NCBI RefSeq assembly: GCF_003265705.1
Contig: NW_020312817.1
Location: 33,567,820-33,631,819, forward strand
Direction of reading: 5' to 3'
Length of the DNA: 64,000 bases
Origin: Callorhinus ursinus
Lineage: Eukaryota; Chordata; Mammalia; Carnivora; Otariidae
The number at the start of each line of letters is the position of its first letter. Within the stretch, counting starts at the first letter, position 1. Shown here piece after piece: positions 55,586 through 64,000 of this stretch. Made by a program: the position numbers and the translations under genes. The notes beneath the pieces are model-generated. The model did not search any database. It saw only the letters and a list, made by a program, of their open reading frames with translations, and was not told the origin of the DNA.

Positions 55586-56202
55586 AGGTTGCTTATATAG
55601 AGGTCTTATGCATCTATCATTAGATTTGTATTTTATGTAAGTATGGATTTTTATAAAATATTTTACATTTTTGATGTTATAAAAATGGCATATTTTAAAT
55701 GTCTTAATAGCCGTTTATTGCTAGTATATAGAAAAACTCTATTTGTTTTGTTTTTCATTACAGTATCCAGCAACCTTAAAAAAATCACTATTTATAACAA
55801 TTTATTATAGCTTCTTTTATATTTTCAATATTCATATGCACATTGGCTGTGCATAATGGCACTTTTATCTCTTCCTTTTCGATCTTTATATCTTCTTTTT
55901 TCTCACTGTTCTGCCTAGGACTTTTGGCAAAATGTTTAATGGATCTGTGAGTAATGAGCATTAGTGTCTCATTCCCCATTTCAGGCAAAGAACAACTTAT
56001 CATTTATCATTAGTCATGTGCTCTAATGTGTTCTAAGTTTATCAATTACTTTTTCTTGATATTTTATTTGACATCTCTTGACATTTCTAATGTCCATGAA
56101 TGGAAGTAAGTTTTATCAAATACTTTTCCTGCCTATATTAAAATGTTGACATGATTTTTCTCATTTTTAAATGTTATTTTATGGTTGAACTATATTGATT
56201 TG

Positions 56203-56427
56203 TTTTTTTGTTTGTTTTTTTATTTTAAAGATTTTTTTAAGATTTTATTTATTTATTTGACAGAAAGAGAGAGAAAGCACAAGTAGACAGAGTGGCAGGC
56301 AGAGGGAGAGGGAGAAGAAGTCTCCCTGCTGAGCAGGGAGCCGGATGTGGGGCTCGATCCCAGGACCCTGGGATCATGACCTGAGCCGAAGGCAGCCGCT
56401 TAACTGACTGAGCCACCCAGGCACCCC
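56203..56427 (-). mobile_element. CAN-SINE with 11-bp TSD
   Basis: Inverted copy with a T-rich tail duplicated in part (ttaaagatttttttaagatt), 'gacagaaagagagagaaagc', body and inverted head 'gagccacccaggcacccc'. A perfect 11-bp duplication (atattgatttg) lies at 56192-56202 and 56428-56438. Confidence 0.95.
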
Positions 56428-57250
56428 ATATTGATTTGATTGTTAAACCAACCTTGTATTCTTAGTATAAACCTACCTTGATCATGATGTCTTGTTATTT
56501 TTAAGGTATTCTGATGAAGATCTGTTGCAGTTTTTTTTTTTTTTTCTGTATTTTAGGATATGTCTATGTGGGTATGTCCATGAGAAACATCAACCTGTAA
56601 GTTTTCCTTTCAGTTTTTGATATCAAAATTATTTTGGCCATATAAAATGAGTTAGGGATGTTGTCTTTTTCCTGTTATCTGAAAGAATTTATGTGAGATT
56701 GATGTATTTCTTTTTAAAATGTTTAGGGGAGTTTACTGGTGAGGCTTTATTATCCTGGAGTTTTTATTAAAGAAAAGTTTTATTTACTAATTAAATTTCA
56801 TTGATACTTATGAGATTTTTATTTATTTTTTCTCATGTCATTTTATGAAGTTGTGTTTCTTGTGGTGTTTTTCAATTTCCTCCATTAATGGACATAAAGT
56901 CCATAATTTTTAAAATTTTATTAGTTTTTTTATGCTAACTTTTAAGGTTGCTCTATGCACAGTTATTCTAATTTACTTTATTAAGTTCTGCTTTTTATAT
57001 CTGCATTTATTATTTCTTGTGCTGATTTTGCTGATTTTTAAAAATTTTTCTGTGTTTTAAAAATTTATATACTATAGGGCATATGTTCTTTTGTGTGCAC
57101 GTTGCTCTCAAATTTTAAAAAAGTTAGTAAATGTGTTCTGGTGTTTTTCTCTATGAATATAATTTAGCAATGTCTACAGGTCCTTATTTTCATATAGCTC
57201 CCGTGGGATCCTTATTCTAATGAATCATACAAATGTTTTATTTCCTTTAC

Positions 57251-58199
57251 TACTGCACTTATTCTGTTCTCTATCATCCAACTTTAGTAAATAATGTTTT
57301 CCTTTTCAATGCTGACTTTTGTAATGCTTGGCATTAGTACCTTATTTTCTTGATTTAAATGGTATCCGATTTCCTCCCAGCTATCAGGGATGAGACAGTG
57401 ATCAAACATAAATGGTGTCTGATAGTCTTCCTCCCTTTCCTTCCTACTTTTACTAGTTGTGTCATTTTACATTATCAAGGAACACAATCCTTAAATTCCA
57501 TTCTGCTACCTAAACCTCCTAATTTGTTTGAGTCCCACTTCTTACAGGAGCCCCTCTCCACCAGATTTCCTGCCACATTTCCTATGGTCACCTTCTGCAA
57601 TGACTGACTTTCTACTGGTTTCCTCAAGTATGCCAGGAAATCATGGCAATAATATTTTCTAAGTCCTTGTGTATTCAAAATTAGCCTAGTTAGATATCCT
57701 TAAAATTGCATTCTACCTTGTCATCCTTTCATCAAAGGAAACAAGACAAAAAATGCCAGAGTTGAACTTGTGATTGATACATTTGCCTTGATTTAAATAC
57801 ATTCCACACAAGTTCTACAGGGCATTGGAAGAACAACACACAGCAGCACTCTCCCAGCCTGGCCTCTCCTCCCCAACATGGGGACAGGGCCTGCGGCTGG
57901 CAGGGGCCCGGGCTGTTCCGTGAGTGCCAACTAGAAGGCTGCCCTGGCACTTTGGACCCCTGGCTCTCCCCAAGTCCACATTAAGGCAACCTGAGTACAG
58001 GCTTCAAGGAGAACAGAGACATGCCAGGAAAGAATGCCCATATTCTTGCCTGCCAGGACTGGGGCCAGCCCCCTCGTACGTTGGACCTAATTTCCTTCTC
58101 ATCACAGAGCTGGTCTGGATGAGGGCTAGCCTAGTTAAATATAAAATTCTTAGCTCACACTTTTCTTTCCTCAAGTTGACCAAAACAGCCTTGTCATTC
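57251..58199. other. unassigned DNA, GC-richer at 57830-58080
   Basis: No family recognised. The GC-richer patch around 57830-58080 carries overlapping open frames on both strands (95 codons plus, 138 codons minus at 58004-58420) with no domains. Confidence 0.4.
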
Positions 58200-58700
58200 C
58201 CCTCAGTTTGACTAAATTTTAACATGTTTCTTCCTGATGATAGGTTCCTGAATTCCCTTTTTCTTAGAGCATTTTCTTTAAAGACTTTCAATTGCATATT
58301 CTTTCTCTGCCCCCTTTGAAATGTAAATTTTCTCTTAACCTCTTGCCAGTTATATAACCCAGAAATGTCTTTCTCAGGGACCTGGGAGCCATCCTTTGAA
58401 ATGTAATCATCAGGAAACATAGAGCCTCTATCTCCCTGTCTTTGGGGACCAGTAGGAGCCTAACTTCAATATGTGCCGACTAGCAAACATGGAGCCTATG
58501 TCCTCACATTGACATCTTCCTCCCTGATGTCCATCAGTGCTCTTGCTCTAGCTTGCCCAAGTGCTAAAAAACAATCCCACCTTTTGCTTTGGAAGGGTTA
58601 GAGTTCAATTTCTCTTCGCTGTGGTAATAGTTATTGAATAATACTTTCTCTGCCAATTTATGTCTGGTGAAATTTTTCTTTGGCAATATATCTTGTAAGT
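58200..58700 (+). mobile_element. possible LTR-like segment
   Basis: Repeated pyrimidine-rich phrases, two similar sub-blocks (aacatagagcctctatctcc near 58417; aacatggagcctatgtcctc near 58484), then 'gtaatagttattgaataata' followed by 'ctttctctgcc' look like an ageing LTR with a poly(A)-signal region. I cannot name the family or find its ends, so this is tentative. Confidence 0.3.
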
Positions 58701-58903
58701 GTTCTTCCACTGTCTCTGTTATTGTATATTTCTGTGGCAAAATCTAAGGTCAGCTGGACTATTCTCCCTTTAAAAAGGTCTTGAATTTTTACACAGTTGT
58801 CCTAATATAAATCTCAATAATTTTACCAAGGCATGTTGTTTGAAACTTCACAGTTCAGTATTCACTGTGGAAGGGTAAATCATTTATTATAGAAAAGTTT
58901 TCT

Positions 58904-59122
58904 CTTTTAAAAAAAATTTATTTATTTATTTATTTGAGAGAGAGAGAGAGAGAGAGAGAATGAGTGAGCAGGGGGAAGGTCAAAGGGAGAGAGAGAGTCT
59001 CAAGCAGACTTGGTAGTCAGCATGGAGCCTGACACAGGGCTAGATCTCACAACCCTGAGATCATGACCTGAGCCAAAATCAAGAGTTGGACACTTAACCA
59101 ACTGAGCTACCCAGGCACCCCA
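58904..59122 (-). mobile_element. CAN-SINE, older variant, 15-bp TSD
   Basis: Inverted copy: 'aatttatttatttatttatt', a long (GA)n, diverged body with 'cacaaccctgagatcatgac', and inverted head 'gagctacccaggcacccc'. A perfect 15-bp duplication (atagaaaagttttct) lies at 58889-58903 and 59123-59137. Confidence 0.96.
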
Positions 59123-59137
59123 ATAGAAAAGTTTTCT

Positions 59138-60214
59138 TACTGCATGGTTTAAATATTTGTTTGGTTATTGTTTTGATTGCTATCATTGCTATTTCCAATC
59201 ATATCTACATTTGATCTTGTTTATTTATCTGCTATTTAGCACACACTCTGGTCCTTTTTCCATCTTTATTTCTGTTTCATTTTGCTCAATTTTCCAATTT
59301 TCATACTTCCCTTTCTATGGTAGCGCCCTACAACTTTGTATACATTTACATGTGGGTTTTGTTTTCCTTTCTATTTCACTTTTTGTCAACTTACATTTCA
59401 ATGTCTTTTATTTTTTTTAATCACATTCACCCCAATCTCTTGCATTTTTTGATCGGTTGTCTTCTTCCAAAGACATTATTTCTTCTTTATTTAAACAAAT
59501 TTTATGTCAAAATGTTTCATCTTAATTAATCTTTTCTATTTCACCATTTAAAATAATCCTATGCATGATAAAACTATAGAGGAATCTATAAAAAATATTT
59601 AAGTTTTTATCAGTCAGGGTCCTTGTTTGAAGCATCATAAATTCATTATGCCTAAATTAGGCAGAAGTGGATTGATTCGAAGGAAATTAGGTAGGTAATA
59701 GGAAGATTGGAGACCAGGGATCAGAAAATCTGCAGAAATCAAAGGGAATATTATGGCCAGAGGCACACTCACTGTCATACCACAGAATTCATTTATTTAG
59801 CACACTTGTGCTAATCCTGCAAAGAGAAACTGGAGCCGCCACTGGATACCAAATTCCATCATCAACTGACACAATGAACTGTAATTTATATCTATTTCTT
59901 GTTTCTGTTCAACATCTCGGGGAAAAACATAATCAGTTGAACATGAATCACTTGCCTGCCCCTGACTGCCAGAGTATAGGGAGAAAAACCATTTGGCATT
60001 TTCAATTCTATGAAGACTCACACTGTGAGAATCTCTAATTATTTGTTGGGGCTTTAGATTGTGGGCAATAAGTAATATTGGTATATGACCATTTAAAGAG
60101 TTATATACTAGAATCATAAAAATGTGACTTAAAATGCCGAACTACTAAAGGAAATAAAGATATAAATCACAAAAAAAGTTCAATCCAGTGTAAGAAAGGA
60201 AATGAGAAAGAAAT
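59138..60214. other. unassigned non-coding DNA
   Basis: No confident family. The 87- and 106-codon frames here (59157-59420 plus, 59797-60117 minus) lack domains; the first is a pyrimidine-rich run of Phe/Leu/Ser codons. Confidence 0.4.
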
Positions 60215-60231
60215 AAAAGAAACAAGGTACC

Positions 60232-60431
60232 GGGGTGCCTGGGTGGCTCCGTTGTTAAGCGTCTGCCTTTGGCTCAGGTCATGGTCCCAGGGTCCTGGGA
60301 TCGAGCCCCGCATCAGGCTCCCCGCTTCGCGGGAAGCCTGCTTCTCCCTCTCCCACTCCCCCTGCTTGTGTTCCCTCTCTCGCTGTGTCTCTCTCTGTCA
60401 AATAAATAAATAAAATCTTAAAAAAAAAAAA
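60232..60431 (+). mobile_element. young CAN-SINE with 17-bp TSD
   Basis: Head 'ggggtgcctgggtggctccg', 'cttgtgttccctctctcgct' section, 'caaataaataaataaaatct' and a pure A-tail. A perfect 17-bp duplication (aaaagaaacaaggtacc) lies at 60215-60231 and 60432-60448. With the copy at 29297-29496 this appears to be the youngest SINE in the window. Confidence 0.98.
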
Positions 60432-60448
60432 AAAAGAAACAAGGTACC

Positions 60449-61129
60449 TTAGGGTAGTGAACAGTTATTTTTTGTTTTGTTTTGTTTTTTGACTACTGGC
60501 ACCAATTTTTCCTTATTCTGTTAGTAGCATCTGGATTTTACTTTGAGAACAATTGCACCACTTTTAGTCTGTATAGGGCAGGTTGGGATAACCCAATCCA
60601 TTTGGTAGTAGGCCCAGTCAGGACTTGAGCAGTCAGAACAATCTGCCTCACTGGAGACTGAGAGTAGCTCGGAGCTGGGCATGTTGCTCACATAAAGCAA
60701 AGATCTCTGAGAAGGAATTCATGACGGACAGTTTTAGGAACTATTGGAACAGAGATACTTCCTTTTCAGAATGGCTGCTTGTTTGTAATAGAATCTTCAT
60801 GCTTCTGGTAGCCATCTTGATCCTGTGAGGGACGATACCATACACAGATGGCTTAGAGGGAAGCCAAGGAGAGGAGGTGGGGACCGGCTAGAGGTGGGGG
60901 GACAGATTCCTGACCATGTTCATTGTAGTTAATTGCAGTCCCTGCCTGAAGCGGGCAAGATTCTTAAGCTCTATTAATTTACTGAAAGACATATAAAAGG
61001 AGGCTTGATAGTCCAGTAATATTTTTTATTTCATAAGTGAAATCCTATAACTTCTAAAGTTGATTTCAAAAACAATTTGGATAAAAATAGCCTAGAAAAT
61101 TTTAATGCCCATAAGATGATTAATAAATG
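60449..61129. other. unassigned non-coding DNA
   Basis: It includes a (TTTTG)n run at 60470-60488. No repeat family or gene recognised. Confidence 0.45.
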
Positions 61130-61274
61130 TCAAAGCATACAGTAATACTCCAGAAATTAAAAGATGTGGGTCTGGTGCTGAAACTAGTTAATTAACGGGA
61201 TAGAAGAAAGTGCAGATAATTCATGCATCCACTGAATTATTTTATACTATAATACTGATACTTCATATCAATAT

Positions 61275-61457
61275 GTGAGAAAAGAATGGGATTCAATAAA
61301 TAGTATTGGGAAAATTATATCAACATGGAAAAATAAGAAGTTAGGTCCATGTTTCAGACAACTAATTCTGTACAGATATAAAAATAAAATTCCAGATGAA
61401 TTAAGTATCTGTTTAAAAGAATCAGAAGACTGCCTCTTTGTAATTGCTATGGGCTGA
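61275..61457 (+). pseudogene. L1 ORF2 C-terminal remnant
   Basis: A 60-codon open stretch keeps part of the L1 ORF2 C-terminal pattern: a 'WDSINSIGKIISTWKNKK' block corresponding to the family's 'FNKWCWENWTA' region, then a Tyr-Lys-Asn-Lys-Ile stretch and 'LKESEDCLF'. Frame is lost before and after, and its last codons run into the LTR, so it is non-functional. Confidence 0.75.
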
Positions 61458-61798
61458 ATTGTGTCCCCCACAAATTCGTATGTTGAAGCTCAAAGCCCCA
61501 GGGCTTTTGGAAGGTAATTAAGATTCAGTGAGGTCATAGGGTGAGGTCCTAATACAATAGCATTGATAGCCTTAGAGAGAGATCTCTCACACAATGCACA
61601 CTCATTGGAAAGATCATAAAAGGATACAGTGAGAAGGTAGTCTTCTGTAAGCCAAGGAGAGAGCTCTCACCAGAAACTGACCAAGGCAGCACCCTGATCT
61701 CAGACTCCCAGCCACCCGAAATTGTGAGAAAATAAATTTCTGTTGTTTAACCACTGGTCTATGGTATTTTGTTATGGCAGCCTGAGCTGACTAATGCA
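61445..61798 (+). mobile_element. solo LTR, MLT1A-type (ERVL-MaLR)
   Basis: It opens 'tgctatgggctgaattgtgt' and shows 'gaaggtaattaagattcagt', 'tctgtaagccaaggagagag', 'accctgatctcagactccca', 'attgtgagaaaataaatttc' (with the poly(A) signal) and 'ttatggcagcctgagctgac', ending 'taatgca'. Flanking 5-bp duplications gtaat (61440-61444) and gtaaa (61799-61803) match at 4 of 5. No internal retroviral genes are present. Confidence 0.88.
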
Positions 61799-62626
61799 GT
61801 AAACTTAAACTGAAGATCGTTCAAACATGTCATAAAGACTGAAAATCAAAAATTAAGAAGTTTTACAAATTTGATTACATGGGATTTTAAAACTTCTGTA
61901 TCATGGAAACTGCCACATTCCAGGTAAAAAGAAGCAACAGATATGGACAAAATATTCTTCATTTTCTATATATAAGAAAACTAAGAGCAATAATACAAAG
62001 AGCTTCTGAAATAATTAAGAAAATGACATTTCAATAGAATAATGGACAATTAATGTAAACATCATTTGCAGAAGGAAAAAAGATTAATAAATGTGAGACA
62101 AATTGTTCAACCTCATTAGTAATCAAAGTAATGCATAAAGAAATAATAGTAAAATGTTTTTCCTTGTCAAGTTATAAAGAATGAGTTGAGTGGCAATATC
62201 TATTATTGGCCGGATGCAATAAAGTAACATTCTCACGTACCATGGACTGGGGTATCCTTATGATGGTATAGTGCTTCAGTATCTATTACAATTTAAAATG
62301 TGTATCCCACTGATCCAGCAATGCTCCTGTTCACAGTATATGACAGAAGTCCCCTTACGGTGAACAAACACATATTCATTATATTATTCACATAATATGC
62401 ATACATATTATAATAGCAAAAATAAATCTAAAAAAAGACAAAACATCCAACAAAGGAAATAGATAAATAAGGATACGTTCCTATATGAACTACTTTGTAG
62501 GGGTAACAATAATATTTTCTTTGTATTTGTGAGGGGAAGTTCCAGTAGGAATTGTAAAGCCTAAAAGTACTTCACAAATACTTGTAGAGTGTGATGCCAT
62601 TTACCAACATTCTAAAAACCTATACG

Positions 62627-62660
62627 TGTATGCGCGCACGCGTGTGTGTGTACACACAAA
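62627..62660. repeat. GC/GT alternating purine-pyrimidine tract
   Basis: 'gtgtatgcgcgcacgcgtgt' continuing into GT and ending 'gtacacacaaaa'. Strictly alternating over most of its length, with CpG steps. Confidence 0.8.
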
Positions 62661-62790
62661 AGGAAAAAAGAACGGAAAGATAAATGCCAAACTTTTAAGT
62701 GTTTACCCTAGAGAGGGAATAGTATGATCGAAATCCTTTTGCTCTTTTAGTTTCTATGGCTCAGCTTTATTACAATGAGTACTAACAGAG

Positions 62791-63099
62791 TTTGAAACAA
62801 ATAGAATTAGCACTTATTCTGGAAAAGTCATGGTAAAAAACAACAACAACAAAAAAACAACTGTTGGTACCATTATAAAATAGTTCTCTTTTGGAAGCAA
62901 TAATTCATATAATAGGAACTATAAACTTATTCACAACTTGTTATAAAATAAAAGTAATCGGTTTTCTACATTTTGTTATGTTACTTTAATTCTACTGGAC
63001 AATTGATATTAAAACTCTGTTTTATCAATGAAAACAACTTAGGTTCAAACATTTACTTCAGTGGTAAGTCAGGTCATGCAGTTGGGCACAGGTGCATAC
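62791..63099. other. unassigned AT-rich DNA
   Basis: Nothing recognised between the L1 and the L2. Confidence 0.45.
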
Positions 63100-63411
63100 C
63101 TATAAAACCTCTCCAGCCTGTCCCTTTCTAGCTACTTACTGTTCCCTTAGTTCAGACCCTCATTGCCTGCCAGGCTTATTTGAATGGACTCCTACGTGAC
63201 CTCTCTCCTTATAGGCTCTCTTCCTTCTAATCTGTTCTAATTGTTGCTCTTAGGGTTGTCTTTATAAAAACTAAATCTCATTTACAATTTTATTCAAAAT
63301 CCTTCAGTGATCCCCATATCTCCAGAAAGTACTTGAATTCCTTAGCATAACATTTACGTCCCTTTGTGATCCAGTCCCTGTCACCCTGTCTTTACTCTCT
63401 ACAGTCTGTCA
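63100..63411 (+). mobile_element. L2 LINE, left part
   Basis: Sense L2: 'agggttgtctttataaaaac', 'tttattcaaaatccttcagt', 'gaattccttagcataacatt' and 'tttgtgatccagtccctgtc'. It appears to continue at about 63741 after a foreign segment. Confidence 0.75.
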
Positions 63412-63740
63412 AGAAAAGGGTGGCAGAACTGAAGATGTAGAGGAACTCAGCCCATCAGGTGCTTTTCAGTGGAGGTTCACATCCACAGCCTAGGGGAGGA
63501 AGCCAGGAGATGGAGACTAAGCAATTTGACTTTATTGTCCTCTCTTCTCTCAATGCCTGCCATGCCTCCCACTGGGAGAGTCCAACTAGACACTGGAGGG
63601 CTAAGACCCTGGTTGAGGCAATGTCTAACGTAGCCCAAAGGCAGTTCTGGGGCCCAGAGCAGGGAGGGGAAGGGGCATATATGGCTATGGAGTAACACAA
63701 GGAGAAGAACCACCTAAACCACCATACACCCAGGTGGTTC
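63412..63740. other. unidentified 330-bp segment interrupting L2
   Basis: Relatively GC-rich sequence between two L2 parts. Three overlapping open frames (98 minus, 78 plus, 78 minus) cover it, with no domains. At its right edge a 9-bp inverted repeat (gaaccacct at 63708-63716; aggtggttc at 63732-63740) could form a hairpin. It may be an unrecognised repeat. Confidence 0.45.
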
Positions 63741-63860
63741 CCGCTGTCCATGCCTTTTGTACTTCCTCGTTTCTAGAAATGCTCTCCACAAAACACACCT
63801 ACATCTGACTAATTGTCTTTCAAAACTGAGTTTAGCCCATCTCTTAAATTGCTAAGGGTC
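63741..63860 (+). mobile_element. L2 LINE, right part
   Basis: 'tgtccatgccttttgtactt', 'ctagaaatgctctccacaaa' and 'gtctttcaaaactgagttta' resume the L2 order after the interrupting segment. The right edge is vague. Confidence 0.6.
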
Positions 63861-64000
63861 AGGTGCAGCACTCCAAAAAGAATTAGAGTTCCAGGCGTTG
63901 GTGTATTTTTCCTATTGCTTCACACCTGGAACAAAAGGTCTCCATTACAGCTCCAGAAAGAAATGCAGGTACCAAATGAAAAACCTGGAATTTGTGTTCT

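Larger units (their letters stand above)
55340..57250 (-). mobile_element. ancient L1, antisense, ORF2 reverse-transcriptase region
   Basis: Plus-strand text follows antisense L1 ORF2: 'gctagtatatagaaaaactc', 'gtatccagcaaccttaaaaa', 'aggcaaagaacaacttatca', 'gttaaaccaaccttgtattc', 'tataaaatgagttagggatg', 'tttactggtgaggctttatt' and 'aatttcctccattaatggac'. It is very decayed, with no open frame. It is interrupted by a SINE fragment near 55549 and a full SINE at 56203-56427. Confidence 0.7.
61130..62790 (+). mobile_element. old L1, sense, ORF2 end and 3'UTR, split by an LTR
   Basis: Sense L1 with 'caataaatagtattgggaaa' (ORF2 C-terminal region), resuming after the LTR with 'acaaatttgattacatggga', 'gttcaacctcattagtaatc', 'ccactgatccagcaatgctc' and 'tcattatattattcacataa'. 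These follow the L1 order. The 3' terminus is not clearly preserved. Confidence 0.78.

Noticed and set aside
58004..58420. 138-codon minus-strand open frame as a gene
   Set aside because: It overlaps a plus-strand frame and an LTR-like region, with no domain and no intron/exon signals.
1..64000. CRISPR array, operon, riboswitch or phage system
   Set aside because: The sequence is mammalian nuclear DNA. The only tandem repeats are microsatellites and retroposon tails, with no spacer-repeat pattern and no bacterial gene structure.

Overview
The window is vertebrate nuclear DNA, almost certainly mammalian and from a caniform carnivore. The main evidence is about twenty copies of the tRNA-derived carnivore SINE (CAN-SINE), recognisable by a head reading roughly GGGCGCCTGGGTGGCTCAG and a (TCTC)n-(AAATA)n-A tail. 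They sit beside mammal-wide repeats (MIR, L2, MER5A-type hAT, a Tigger-like element, an MLT1A-type LTR) and carnivore L1 3' ends. I saw no copy of the young canid-specific SINE subfamily. The youngest copies have the long bear/seal/mustelid-like head and body, so I lean towards Arctoidea (bear, seal, mustelid) over Canidae; this is inference.

I find no protein-coding gene, exon, tRNA, rRNA or other functional RNA gene that I can support. The longest open frames are about 120-150 codons, carry no recognisable domain, and several are translations of SINEs, L1 or microsatellites. The window is most simply a gene desert or a very large intron.

Layout: 0-6 kb holds L1 3'-end scraps, weak MIR remnants and a long antisense L2. 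6-14 kb holds MIR, L2, four SINEs, a MER5A-type element and an antisense L1 3' end. 14.1-18.1 kb is a transposon-poor stretch with an AT-rich homeodomain-motif patch. 18-29 kb has an L1 3' end, SINEs and L2. 29.1-31.8 kb is a nested cluster of L2 fragments in alternating orientation, split by a SINE-in-SINE, another SINE and a Tigger-like DNA transposon. 32.5-33.2 kb holds a 100-N assembly gap beside a compound pyrimidine microsatellite and two L1 3' ends joined head to head. 37.2-40.1 kb is an antisense ancient L1 with two SINE insertions. 40.6-42.5 kb holds L2, the second Tigger-like copy (inverted) and a MER5A-type element. 43.5-47.8 kb is again transposon-poor and includes a GC-richer patch at 44.2-44.8 kb. 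47.8-54.6 kb has SINEs, L2, and a MIR followed by a 276-bp CpG-bearing (TCA)n repeat. 55.3-57.3 kb is another antisense L1. 58-59 kb has an LTR-like segment and a SINE. 60-64 kb has one of the youngest SINEs, a sense L1 interrupted by an MLT1A-type LTR, and an L2 interrupted by an unidentified insert.

Family calls come from remembered consensus features, not from a RepeatMasker run, and boundaries of old elements are approximate. SINE boundaries with target-site duplications (TSDs) are exact to a few bases. I did not find a convincing new biological system. The observations most worth checking are the nesting history, the retroposon-tail microsatellites, and the transposon-poor islands.
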